Of a stretch of DNA of 64,000 nucleotides, positions 52,721 to 61,121 are shown piece after piece. Numbering within the stretch: position 1 is the stretch's first letter; the number at the start of each line of letters is the position of its first letter. The stretch is from contig NZ_BPUO01000017.1 of NCBI RefSeq assembly GCF_022179805.1, positions 62,001-126,000 on the forward strand, read 5' to 3'. The position numbers and the translations under genes were made by a program. The notes under the pieces are model-generated. The model saw only the letters and a list, made by a program, of their open reading frames with translations, made no database searches and was not told the DNA's origin. This stretch comes from Cupriavidus pauculus (GTDB lineage Bacteria > Pseudomonadota > Gammaproteobacteria > Burkholderiales > Burkholderiaceae).

Positions 52721-55135
52721 TCAGAGCGCCGCAGCCGCCGACGCCCCGGCCGGCGCGCTCGCCGGCTGTGCCGGCATCACCGTCGCGTCGCTCGACGCTT
52801 CCGGCTCATGCACCCCCGATGGCAACGCCTCGACGACCTCGCCCGGGTCCAGTGCCATACCGTTTTCGGCCGGAGCGGCCGGTGTCGATGCAGGCGGCAT
52901 TGCGTCGGCGTCGGTGGCCGGTAATACCGGACGGCGTGGCGCCGGACGCGGTGTCGGCACCGTTTCATCCTTCTGGTTCGACGCAAACAGCTTCTGGTAC
53001 CAACCGCGCACGGTGTCGGTCAGGCCGGAATACCACGTGCGCTGGTCCACTTCGGCAAAGCGGGCGCGCGGATCGACGATGCGGGCTCGCAGGGCGCGCT
53101 GGTAGAAGTCGCCGACGATGGGCAACGCGCTGTGGGCGCCCTGGCCCCAGTAGTCGCTGCGCAGCGTCACGCGGCTGTCGTTGAAGCCCACCCAGGCGCC
53201 GGCCACCAGTTGCGGATGCATCAGGATGAACCAGCCATCGGCGTTGTCCTGGGTGGTGCCGGTCTTGCCGGCCACGTCGGCGCGGATGCCGTAGCGGGTG
53301 CGGATGGCCGTGCCCGTGCCGCGGTCCACCACATCGCGCATCACGTCGAGCAGCGTCTCGTTGGCCGTGGCGGACATGGCGCGCTCGGGCGAGGCGGGCC
53401 GGAAGCGGGCCAGTTCGTTGCCGTCGCGGTCGGTGATGTGAGTGACCATCGACGGGGCCATGTACAGGCCGCCGTTGGCGATGGTGCCGTACGCGGCGAC
53501 CATTTCCCTGAGCGTCACGGGGCTCGTGCCCAGCGCCAGCGAAGGCACTTCCTCCAGCTTGCTGTCGCGCACGCCCATGGCGCGCGCCAGCCGCGCCACG
53601 CGGTCGGCGCCCACCGACTGCACCAGTTGCGCGGTGATGGTGTTCTTGGAATAGACCAGGCCGTCGCGCAGGCTCATGGCGCGGCCGGTGGATGCCGACT
53701 CGTCGGTGGGCCGCCAGACTTCGCCGCCGGCCAGCTTCATCTCCACGGGCTGGTCGACGAACGTTTCGTCCGGGCTCTGGCCTCGCGCGAACGCGGCGCC
53801 GTAGACAAAGGGCTTGAACGTCGAGCCGGGCTGGCGGCGTGCCTGGGCCACATGGTCGAACGCGTCCACGCTGAAGTCGCGGCTGCCCACCCACGCGCGG
53901 ATTTCGCCGGTGGCCGGGTCCAGCGCCATGAAACCGGCCTGGACGCGCGTCTTGGTCAGGCGCAGGTTCTGCATGAACGCGTTGTCGTGCATCAGGTGGT
54001 TCAGCGCGTCGGCGTCCGGCTGGCCGGCGGCCACGGCGGCGCGGTACTCGGGCGTTTCACGCACGAACTGCTGCACCAGCGCGCGGCTCTCGGCCCAGCC
54101 GGCGCGCGGCGCCCAGGCGGCGTTGGCAATCGACTGGAGCTGGTTGCCCTGGCGCACCAATGCCTGGTTGGCCATGGCCTGCAGACGGGCATCGATGGTC
54201 GTGTGGATGACCAGGCCGTCGGTATAGAGGTTGTAGTCGTTGCTGTCCGCCCACGAGATCAGCCACTTGCGCAATTGCTGGGCAAAGTGGGCGGCAGGGC
54301 CCGGTTCCTCGATCTGGCGTTCGAAGTCGATGCGCAGCGGCTTCTTCTTCAGCACCTCGTAGCGCGCTGCGTCCAGCTTGCCGCGCTTGACCATCTGGGC
54401 CAGCACGATGTTGCGGCGTTCCAGCGCGCGCTGGGGGTTCAGCACGGGGTTGTAGTAGCTGTTGCCCTTGAGCATGCCGATCAGCGTGGCGGCTTCCAGC
54501 ACGTCGAGTTGCCGCGCCGACTTGTCGAAGTACGTGCGCGCGGCCATCTCGATGCCGAACGCGTTGTACAGGAACGGCACCGTGTTCAGGTAGGTCTCGA
54601 GGATCTCGTCCTTGGAATAGAGCGCCTCGATCTTCAGCGCGGTGATGGCTTCCTTGAGCTTGCGCGTCATGGTCGGCGCGCGGCCGATTTCGTCGGGGTA
54701 GCGGTTGCGCGCCAGCTGCTGCGTGATCGTGGAGCCACCCTGGCGGTCGCCCGAGAACGTGCGCAGCGCGGCCCCGGCGGTGCGGCGCCAGTCCAGCCCG
54801 AAGTGCTGGTAGAAGCGGTGATCCTCGGTGGCGATCAGCGCATTGACGACGTTGGGCGAGATATCCGACAGCTTGACCCAGTCGCGGTTGGCCCAGCGGT
54901 AGACGGCCAGTTCCTTGCCATCGGCGGACAGTACCTGCGCCGGCTGCTCGGACTTGGCCTTGCGGATATCGCTGATGCCGGGCGTGAACGGCACCAGCAG
55001 CAATGCGTAGAGCAGGAACAGCGCCGGAAGCGCGGCCAGGGCCAGCAGGACATTGCGACGGCTGGGGCGGCGCAGGTGCTGCCTGAGCTGGGCCAGCCGG
55101 GGGGCGAGGTAAGTCTTGTAGGAATCCAGGCGCAT
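52721..55135 (-). CDS. mrcA: Penicillin-binding protein 1A (bifunctional peptidoglycan synthase)
   Basis: An 804-aa class A PBP anchored by one N-terminal helix (NVLLALAALPALFLLYALLL). The GT51 glycosyltransferase is clear: NALIATEDHRFYQHFGLDWR with the catalytic Glu, and QGGSTITQQLARN. The transpeptidase carries Ser438 in RQPGSTFKPFVYG (SxxK), VYSKNTITAQL (SxN) and VAGKTGTTQDNA (KTG). An unstructured Pro/Ala-rich tail of about 90 residues ends the protein. MrcA is the closest well-known type, but PbpC- or PBP1B-like assignment is not excluded without alignment. Confidence 0.9.
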   Translation of the reverse strand: MRLDSYKTYLAPRLAQLRQHLRRPSRRNVLLALAALPALFLLYALLLVPFTPGISDIRKAKSEQPAQVLSADGKELAVYRWANRDWVKLSDISPNVVNALIATEDHRFYQHFGLDWRRTAGAALRTFSGDRQGGSTITQQLARNRYPDEIGRAPTMTRKLKEAITALKIEALYSKDEILETYLNTVPFLYNAFGIEMAARTYFDKSARQLDVLEAATLIGMLKGNSYYNPVLNPQRALERRNIVLAQMVKRGKLDAARYEVLKKKPLRIDFERQIEEPGPAAHFAQQLRKWLISWADSNDYNLYTDGLVIHTTIDARLQAMANQALVRQGNQLQSIANAAWAPRAGWAESRALVQQFVRETPEYRAAVAAGQPDADALNHLMHDNAFMQNLRLTKTRVQAGFMALDPATGEIRAWVGSRDFSVDAFDHVAQARRQPGSTFKPFVYGAAFARGQSPDETFVDQPVEMKLAGGEVWRPTDESASTGRAMSLRDGLVYSKNTITAQLVQSVGADRVARLARAMGVRDSKLEEVPSLALGTSPVTLREMVAAYGTIANGGLYMAPSMVTHITDRDGNELARFRPASPERAMSATANETLLDVMRDVVDRGTGTAIRTRYGIRADVAGKTGTTQDNADGWFILMHPQLVAGAWVGFNDSRVTLRSDYWGQGAHSALPIVGDFYQRALRARIVDPRARFAEVDQRTWYSGLTDTVRGWYQKLFASNQKDETVPTPRPAPRRPVLPATDADAMPPASTPAAPAENGMALDPGEVVEALPSGVHEPEASSDATVMPAQPASAPAGASAAAAL

Positions 55136-55454
55136 TGACGCAACGGTTGGCAGGTCCGGTGCGCACCGTCACGAACCTGTCAAAAGCCGTTCACAGAAAA
55201 GTGTGCATCCTACCAAAAGGCGGGTCGGGAAAACCCGCATTCTTTGACCCCTTACGCCAAAAATCCCGCCGAAGTGGGGTACCGCTCTTCGTTGCAGAGG
55301 CGCAACAGACACATGGGTTTCATATTAGGTTGAAACAATTCGGTTGCCCCCACAGGTCATCGTTTCGGAAAACGGAAGTACGAGTCTCGTACCCACGGCC
55401 TGAGACGAGGACGGGGAAGCATCTCAATGTCTTAACAAATACGAGAAACTCACA
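55136..55454. promoter_or_regulatory. Porin upstream region with a 15-bp palindrome
   Basis: A 319-bp gap between PBP1A (minus) and the porin (plus). GTACGAGTCTCGTAC at 55378-55392 is a perfect dyad around a single T, about 62 bp before the porin start, and may be an operator or 5'-UTR hairpin. A GCGGGT/ACCCGC hairpin sits at 55220-55238. No gene was recognised. Confidence 0.45.
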
Positions 55455-56531
55455 GTGAAGAAAGCACTATTTGCTCTGGCGGCAGCGGGTACCTGCGCTA
55501 TCTCCGGCGTGGCGTCGGCACAATCGTCCACCTCCGTGACGCTGTACGGTATCGCCGATGCCGGCATCGAATTCGCCAACCACTCCGGCACGGCCACGGC
55601 CAACGGCAGCAAGGCGATGGTGAGCTCGGGCAACATGTCCGGTTCGCGTTGGGGCCTGCGTGGCGCCGAAGACCTCGGCAACGGCCTGAAGGCGATCTTC
55701 ACGCTGGAATCGGGCTTCGACATCGACACCGGCGCGTCGGGCCAGGGCAGCCGCCTGTTCGGCCGCCAGGCTTTCGTGGGCCTGCAAGGCTCGTTCGGCG
55801 CCGTGACCCTGGGCCGTCAGCAGAACGCGCTGTACGACCTGTTCGGTGCCTACGACCCGATGGCTGTTGGCCCGAAGTACTCGCTGAACTCGGTTGACTC
55901 GGCCTTCAACGGTCGCGCCGACAACGCCGTCAAGTACACCGGCAAGTTCGGTGGCCTGACCGCTACCGCCTTCTACAGCACGGGCCGTGATTCGACCGTG
56001 GCCAACAGCACCGAAGTGCCGGGCAACTACAAGGTTGGCCGCAACTTCGGCGCCGGCCTGGCCTACTCGGCAGGCGCGTTCTCGGTGGGCACCGCCTACG
56101 ACCAGTACCAGGGCAACACGGTTGCCACCGACGACCGCGCCGTCAAGCGCCTGGCCTTCGGTGGTTCGTACGACCTGGGCGTGGCCAAGGTGTTCGCCGG
56201 CTACCGCTGGATGCGTGACGACGGCACGTCGAGCGCAACGGCTGCTTCGTCGCGCAACAACGTCTACTGGGTGGGCGGTCTGTACCGCGTGACGCCGGCC
56301 CTGTCGCTGACGGGCGCCGCGTACTACCAGGACACGAACGACAGCAAGAACGATCCGTGGATGTTCGTCCTGTCGGCCGACTACGCGTTCTCGAAGCGCA
56401 CCGACGCCTACCTGAACATCGGCTACACGAAGAACAAGGGCACCTCGGCCCTGTCGATGAGCAGCTCGGCACCGGTCGTTCCGGGCGCCAACCAGACCGG
56501 CGCGGTCGTGGGTATCCGTCACCGCTTCTAA
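55455..56531 (+). CDS. Gram-negative porin (type 4, beta-proteobacterial)
   Basis: A 358-aa outer-membrane trimeric porin. The signal peptide (ALFALAAAGTCAISGVASAQ) is followed by the family start SSTSVTLYGIADAGIEFANH. Then come MSGSRWGLRGAEDLGNGLKA (with the LRGAEDLGNG hallmark), SRLFGRQAFVGLQGSFGAVT (loop region), and the terminal GAVVGIRHRF with C-terminal Phe for BAM recognition. The start is GTG 55455. Codon use is strongly biased, as for a highly expressed gene. It is monocistronic with a strong terminator after it. Confidence 0.93.
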   Translation: MKKALFALAAAGTCAISGVASAQSSTSVTLYGIADAGIEFANHSGTATANGSKAMVSSGNMSGSRWGLRGAEDLGNGLKAIFTLESGFDIDTGASGQGSRLFGRQAFVGLQGSFGAVTLGRQQNALYDLFGAYDPMAVGPKYSLNSVDSAFNGRADNAVKYTGKFGGLTATAFYSTGRDSTVANSTEVPGNYKVGRNFGAGLAYSAGAFSVGTAYDQYQGNTVATDDRAVKRLAFGGSYDLGVAKVFAGYRWMRDDGTSSATAASSRNNVYWVGGLYRVTPALSLTGAAYYQDTNDSKNDPWMFVLSADYAFSKRTDAYLNIGYTKNKGTSALSMSSSAPVVPGANQTGAVVGIRHRF

Positions 56532-56585
56532 GCGGGGAGACACCGGCAGACGGGGCCTTTCCCCCCGCCCCTGCCGGATAACAAA

Positions 56586-56622
56586 AACGCCCCTCACCCG
56601 GCTTGGGCGGTGGAGGGGCGTT
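56586..56622. terminator. Bidirectional terminator after the porin gene
   Basis: A 10-bp stem AACGCCCCTC / GAGGGGCGTT with a 17-nt loop. A T-rich tail follows on the plus strand, and TTTTTG follows on the minus strand, serving the convergent 110-aa gene. Confidence 0.75.
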
Positions 56623-56649
56623 CTGCTTTTCTACTTTCTGCTTGCGGAT

Positions 56650-56982
56650 TCAGGTGGTGGCACCGGACGCACCGGGCGCCTGCCTGGCGGCCTGGGCGTC
56701 GACCGTGCGCAGGCGTTCCAGTGCGCGGGTCAGCAATGCACCTTCCTCGGTATCGGCCGTGGTGCGCAGCGTCTGCACCGCGTGGTGCAGCCGTTCCCGT
56801 TCGGGTGCCGCAAGGGTGTCCGTGTCCTCCAGGGCTTCGATTTCCTTGTCCACGCGCTTGCAGAGCTTGCGCACGAATTCGGGATCGAGCTGCCCCTGGC
56901 TGGCGCCATGGGCGATGTGATAGATCAGGCTGGCGAGGCCCTCCGGGGTCGTCACTGTCGGTACGCTTTGATCACGTTTCAT
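56650..56982 (-). CDS. Hypothetical 110-aa helical protein
   Basis: The product is mostly helical and charged: TVTTPEGLASLIYHIAHGAS, EFVRKLCKRVDKEIEALEDT, and RERLHHAVQTLRTTADTEEG. It has no signal peptide or membrane segment. GGAG 6 nt before the ATG, compact codon use and the bidirectional terminator at its 3' end support a real gene. I do not recognise a family. Confidence 0.6.
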   Translation of the reverse strand: MKRDQSVPTVTTPEGLASLIYHIAHGASQGQLDPEFVRKLCKRVDKEIEALEDTDTLAAPERERLHHAVQTLRTTADTEEGALLTRALERLRTVDAQAARQAPGASGATT

Positions 56983-57525
56983 CTTGGCTCCGCGTCGGAT
57001 TGGCGAGGTTGCGTAGGGGGGGCGGCTTCGGTCGATTCATTCTAGTGAGCGATCGAGGCGGTCAGAAGTTGCCTTTGTCTTTGAGTTCAGACATTTGTGC
57101 CGCCGGGGTCGCACCGCTTTCTTATTTCCGAAATATTTCATCGCCAGAATGTCATCTCGTCGGACCTGCTGAACAAGTGGGGAACGCATACGCAACCGGA
57201 GGGGTTGCCGCAGGCCGACAGGACATCGTTCCGGCATGTTTTTATGGTCGCCCGCAGAGGCGCCAGTCAAGGCACGGTGGCTTTGCAGTCAAAACGCGGG
57301 GATCCGAGCCGTCTTGATGACGGCTCGTTTGTTTTCTGGGCCTGCCTGAGATCTGTTCGACATTGCATCGGACGTGGCGCAATCCGGCGTCTTTCGCTAA
57401 CGTGATTGATGCGGTACATGGCGCCGATCAACAAAAGCAAATGGTGCCGCGTGGGCATGGCCCATAACATGCGCGGGCGCCCCCTCACACGTCGCCTCCC
57501 CGGCGACCTGAGGAGATCCCCCAAA
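56983..57525. other. 543-bp intergenic region with a possible small-RNA unit
   Basis: This gap lies between the minus-strand 110-aa gene and the catalase. It contains GAAATATTTC (57130-57139), a GCAACC/GGTTGC hairpin near 57195-57211, and a canonical plus-strand terminator at 57306-57335 that no protein gene precedes. The last ~190 bp should hold the catalase promoter. Open frames here lack family features. Confidence 0.4.
57306..57335 (+). terminator. Rho-independent terminator without an upstream coding gene
   Basis: A perfect 8-bp stem GAGCCGTC / GACGGCTC with 5-nt loop TTGAT, followed by GTTTGTTTTC. It would end a plus-strand transcript from the intergenic region. Confidence 0.65.
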
Positions 57526-59076
57526 ATGGCAGTACGTCGTTTTTCCCCTCGCTTTTCCCCCATGCGACTGGCCGTGTTCGGCATGGTCGTATCGCTGGCC
57601 CTGCCGGTAGCTGCCCAGACGATGACGCGCGACAACGGCGCGCCGGTTGGCGATAACCAGAACTCGCAGACCGCCGGACCCAACGGTCCCACCCTGCTGC
57701 AGGACGTCCACCTGATCGAAAAGCTGCAGCGCTTTTACCGCGAGCGCATTCCCGAGCGGGTCGTCCACGCACGCGGCACCGCGGCGCAAGGCGAATTCGT
57801 CTCGGCCGGCAATTTTTCCGATCTGACCACGGCCAGTTTCCTGTCGTCGCCCGGCAAGATCACGCCGGTCACCGTGCGCTTTTCCACGGTGATTCACGGT
57901 CGCGGATCGCCTGAAACCGTGCGCGACCCGCGCGGCTTCGCTACCAAGTTCTATACCGACCAGGGCAACTGAGATCTGGTCGGCAACCACACCCCGATCT
58001 TCTTCATCCGCGATGCCATCAAGTTTCCGGACATGGTGCATTCGCTGAAGCCGTCGCCGGTCACCAACATTCAGGACCCGAACCGCTTCTTCGACTTCTT
58101 CAGCCATGTGCCCGAGAGCACCCACATGCTCACGCAGTTGTTCTCGGACCTGGGCATTCCCGCGTCGTACCGCAAGATGCCGGGCCATGGCGTGCACGCG
58201 TTCAAGCTGGTCAACGCGGCGGGCAACGTGGCGTACGCGAAGTTCCAGTGGCGTCCGCACCAGGGCGAGGCCTACCTGACCCGCGCCGAGGCCGAGAAGA
58301 TCCAGGGCATGAACTTCAACAACCTGACCGCCGATCTCTACATGGCGATCGACGAGGGCAAGTACCCGAAGTGGGACCTGTACGTGCAGTTGATGAAGCC
58401 CGAGGACCTGGGCAAGACGAAGTACGATCCGCTCGACGCCACCAAGGTCTGGCCCGGTATTCCGGCCCAGAAGCTGGGCACGATGGTGCTGAACAAGGTG
58501 CCGGACAACTACTTCGAGTACACCGAGCAGTCGGCCTTCGCGCCGTCTAACCTGGTGCCGGGTATCGAGCCGTCCGAAGATCGCATGCTGCAGGGCCGTC
58601 TGTTCTCGTACTACGACGCGCAAACGTACCGCCTGGGCGCCAACAAGCAGAAGCTGCCGGTGAACAAGCCGCGCGTGGAGGTGAAGAACTACCAGATCGA
58701 TGGCTACGGCGATGCCGACGGTACGAAGGGTGATGTGAACTACCAGCCGTCGCGCAAGGCCGGGGCCTATTCGGACAATCCGCACTACAAGTACGCCCGT
58801 ACGCCGCTCACCGGCACCACGCAGAACCAGGCGATTGCACGCACCGACAACTTCACGCAGGCTGGTGAGTACTATCGTGCGCTTTCGGCAACCGGCAAGA
58901 CGAACCTGATCGGCAACCTGGGCGCTGAACTGGCCATGGTCAAGAACGCCGAGATCAAGAACGTGATGCTGAGCCACTTCTACAAGGCCGATGCCGACTA
59001 CGGCAAGCGCCTGGTGGCAGAAGCGAAGGGTGACCTTGCCGATGTCCAGCGCCGTGCGGCAATGCTGAAGGACTGA
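57526..59076 (+). pseudogene. Exported catalase interrupted by one in-frame TGA (codon 149)
   Basis: Read through, this is a 516-aa monofunctional haem catalase with a signal peptide (LAVFGMVVSLALPVAAQT). Distal His lies in ERVVHARGTAAQGEFVS, VTVRFSTVIHGRGSPETVRD follows, the distal Asn in LVGNHTPIFFIRDAIKFPDM, and the proximal haem Tyr in RLFSYYDAQTYRLG. At 57970-57972 the codon is TGA where the family has Trp in the GNWDLVGN motif (TGG to TGA, one base). The frame is otherwise open, with the same codon use and no other lesion. As written it gives a 148-aa inactive fragment. Recent mutation, sequencing error or readthrough cannot be told apart here. GAGGAGA precedes ATG 57526. Confidence 0.9.
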
Positions 59077-59168
59077 CGCCGCTGTAGGAGGACGGCGGAC
59101 GCCCGCAACGTGTGCGCCTGCCTATACTGGCCTTGTCGCGCGCATGCGCACTTGGTGGGGAGCCAGCC

Positions 59169-59318
59169 ATGTCCAGATTCGCCGTCCTCCTGCTGTTACC
59201 GATGGTGCTTGCCGGCTGCGTGTCGTTCAGCAGCAGCGACCCCAATCCGCCGCAACGCACCACCGTGGTCACGCCGCCCCCCGGCAGCACCACGGTCTGC
59301 AGCCCCGGACCCTGCTAG
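59169..59318 (+). CDS. Small lipoprotein
   Basis: A 49-aa product with a lipobox signal (FAVLLLLPMVLAGC), then a Ser/Pro/Thr-rich tail (SFSSSDPNPPQRTTVVTPPP) ending in CSPGPC. GGGGAG precedes ATG 59169. Its TAG shares the CTAG at 59315-59318 with the stop of the convergent gene. The function is unknown. Confidence 0.65.
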   Translation: MSRFAVLLLLPMVLAGCVSFSSSDPNPPQRTTVVTPPPGSTTVCSPGPC

Positions 59319-60004
59319 GGCCTGCCAGGGGCGTGCGCTGCCGGGCTCTGCTCGGCAGCGATTTCCCGAACCTGCCGCATGACGCCTTCGGCGAAGAGTA
59401 CCGGCCCCTGCACGGGGATGCCGGCTTCGCGCAATGCTTCGGCCGTCCACGTGTTGCAGGTGTAGAAGCCGTTGTAGCGTGCCGTGGCACCGAAGTAGAG
59501 GCCGCCAGGGTAGGGGCCGTCGCCAAGACTGACCGGGACGCCCGCGTCATTGGTCTGGACCGCCCGGTTCAGGAAGGCGCGCAGACGTGCGATGCCCGGC
59601 CCATCCACTTCCAGTTCCACTGCATTGGCCGCGCCGAATGCTGCCCCCGGCGTATCGCGCAAGATCGTCAGCAGAATGGCGCCTTCGCCCGGCAGCAGGG
59701 CCGACATCAGCGTGAGCGGACCCCGTTCGCGGCTGACCAGGTAGTGACGGTCGCCAAATCCGAAACAAAGATGCGTGGACCCGTCATAGCCTACGGTCAG
59801 GCGCAGCAGTTGCGGGTCGGCATCGGCTGTGCGCACGCAGACGTCGGTATGCCAGTCGCGTTCCACCACGGTGATGGCGGTGGCCGGCGCTGTTGCGTCG
59901 ACGGGCGCCGCGCCGGGCGTCGTGCTGCAGCCCGACAGGGTAATCGCCAGCGTGGCCGTGGCCAGCGCGAGGCGCAGGTGTCTGGAGGTTGATCTGGCCA
60001 TCAT
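59315..60004 (-). CDS. DUF2459 lipoprotein
   Basis: A 229-aa predicted lipoprotein (LATATLAITLSGC signal). DUF2459 features are the AITVVERDWHTDVCVRTADA start, YDGSTHLCFGFGDRHYLVSR, and the Cys-bearing C-terminal NGFYTCNTWTAEALREAGIP. The ATG overlaps the TetR stop (ATGA), so it is co-transcribed with the regulator. The conserved His/Cys/Asn positions suggest an enzyme, but no activity is established. Confidence 0.82.
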   Translation of the reverse strand: MMARSTSRHLRLALATATLAITLSGCSTTPGAAPVDATAPATAITVVERDWHTDVCVRTADADPQLLRLTVGYDGSTHLCFGFGDRHYLVSRERGPLTLMSALLPGEGAILLTILRDTPGAAFGAANAVELEVDGPGIARLRAFLNRAVQTNDAGVPVSLGDGPYPGGLYFGATARYNGFYTCNTWTAEALREAGIPVQGPVLFAEGVMRQVREIAAEQSPAAHAPGRP

Positions 60005-60597
60005 CAGGCCGCCGCCACCGCGCGTTCGATCAGGCTGACCATTGCCGCGCGAAACTGTTCCAGATCGCCGCCTGCCTCGATTTCGAGCGCTGCGCGGTCG
60101 AATGCCGCCGATAGCAGCGCGGCCAGCGCATCGACGGGCGTGCGGGGTGGCAGGCCATGGCCAACCGCCGCCTGCAGCCCTTCGCGCAGCGTGCGGCCGG
60201 CGTGTTCGGCGTCGAGCGCGAACATGGCGGAGGTGCCCAGCACTGCGGGGCCATCGATCAGAAGCAACTGCGTGCGTCCCGGCACGGTCATCGCGCGCAG
60301 GTAGGCCAGGCTGCCTGCGACCAGGGCGTCGCGTACCGGCAAGGTTTGCGGGGCGGCGGTTTCGATTTCGTCCGCCACGGCCCGTGCCTCGTTTTCGAGG
60401 ATGGCGCGGAACAGGTCCTGCTTGTCGGCGAAATGGTGGTACAGCGCGCCGCGCGTGATGCCGGCAGCCGCCACGATCTCGGGCGTCGATGTCGCCGCAT
60501 AGCCCTTGCGAACCAGCAACTCCCGCGCAGCCGCCAGCAACGCGCCTCGCGTGGCCGCCGTCCGTTCCTGGTTCGAGCGCGTTTTTTTATCTTCCAT
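60004..60597 (-). CDS. TetR-family transcriptional repressor
   Basis: A 197-aa repressor with the DNA-binding domain ALLAAARELLVRKGYAATST and PEIVAAAGITRGALYHHFAD then KQDLF. It is divergent from a VOC-family gene. Two copies of one 17-bp dyad lie in the 92-bp gap, one directly against its start codon, so it should repress itself and the VOC gene. DUF2459 follows in the same transcript. Confidence 0.92.
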   Translation of the reverse strand: MEDKKTRSNQERTAATRGALLAAARELLVRKGYAATSTPEIVAAAGITRGALYHHFADKQDLFRAILENEARAVADEIETAAPQTLPVRDALVAGSLAYLRAMTVPGRTQLLLIDGPAVLGTSAMFALDAEHAGRTLREGLQAAVGHGLPPRTPVDALAALLSAAFDRAALEIEAGGDLEQFRAAMVSLIERAVAAA

Positions 60598-60645
60598 ACA
60601 TGCAGCCTGTATGTTATAAATTCTGGAAAGATGCAGGCTGTATGT
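60598..60645. promoter_or_regulatory. Twin TetR operators in the TetR/VOC divergent promoter
   Basis: ACATGCAGCCTGTATGT (60598-60614) and AGATGCAGGCTGTATGT (60629-60645) are the same 17-bp dyad (ATNCAGNCTGNAT core) with two changes. Centre-to-centre spacing is 31 bp, about three helical turns. A TATAAAT-like -10 lies between them. Confidence 0.8.
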
Positions 60646-60689
60646 TACGTCACGGCCGGCCCGGAAGCCACTCGCAAAAGGAGATATCG

Positions 60690-61121
60690 ATGAAAACCAC
60701 CAGCTACTACCCGGTGATCATGACCCGCGACGTTGCGGGCACCGCGGCGTTCTATGCCGAGCACTTCGGATTTCGCCCGCTGTTCACGGCCGACTGGTAC
60801 GTGCACCTGCAGTCCGCGCACGATGCCGCCGTGAACCTGGCCATTCTCGACGCCGACCATGACACGATTCCGCAGCCCGCACGTGGCCAGACGGTGGCCG
60901 GCCTGCTGCTGAACTTCGAGGTGGAGGATGTCGATGCCGTGCATGCCCGGCTGGCGGAGGCCGGCTTGCCGATCCTGCTCTCGCTGCGCGACGAGGCGTT
61001 CGGCCAGCGGCACTTCATCACGGCCGACCCCAACGGGGTCATGCTGGACATCATCACGCCGATTGCCCCGTCCGAGGCCTTCGCGGCGCAGTACCTGTCA
61101 CCCGATAGCAGCAGCCTGTAG
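60690..61121 (+). CDS. VOC-family protein (glyoxalase/bleomycin-resistance fold)
   Basis: A 143-aa protein with paired beta-alpha-beta-beta-beta modules: YYPVIMTRDVAGTAAFYAEH then FGFRPLFTADWYVHLQS, and LLLNFEVEDVDAVHARLAEA then FGQRHFITADPNGVMLDIIT with the usual C-terminal Glu/Asp metal-ligand region. AAAGGAGA precedes ATG 60690. Under TetR control it may bind or degrade a toxic small molecule. Its 3' end overlaps the convergent chrA gene by 24 bp. Confidence 0.87.
   Translation: MKTTSYYPVIMTRDVAGTAAFYAEHFGFRPLFTADWYVHLQSAHDAAVNLAILDADHDTIPQPARGQTVAGLLLNFEVEDVDAVHARLAEAGLPILLSLRDEAFGQRHFITADPNGVMLDIITPIAPSEAFAAQYLSPDSSSL

Noticed and set aside
53132..55138. 668-codon plus-strand open frame opposite PBP1A
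   Set aside because: No ribosome-binding site or domain; PBP1A motifs on the minus strand explain the region.
57097..57405. 102-codon plus-strand open frame before the catalase gene
   Set aside because: It runs through a perfect terminator hairpin, lacks a ribosome-binding site and has no domain character.
57970..57972. Selenocysteine or programmed readthrough at the catalase TGA
   Set aside because: The family residue here is Trp, not Cys or Sec, and no selenocysteine-insertion hairpin is evident after the codon; mutation or sequencing error is simpler.
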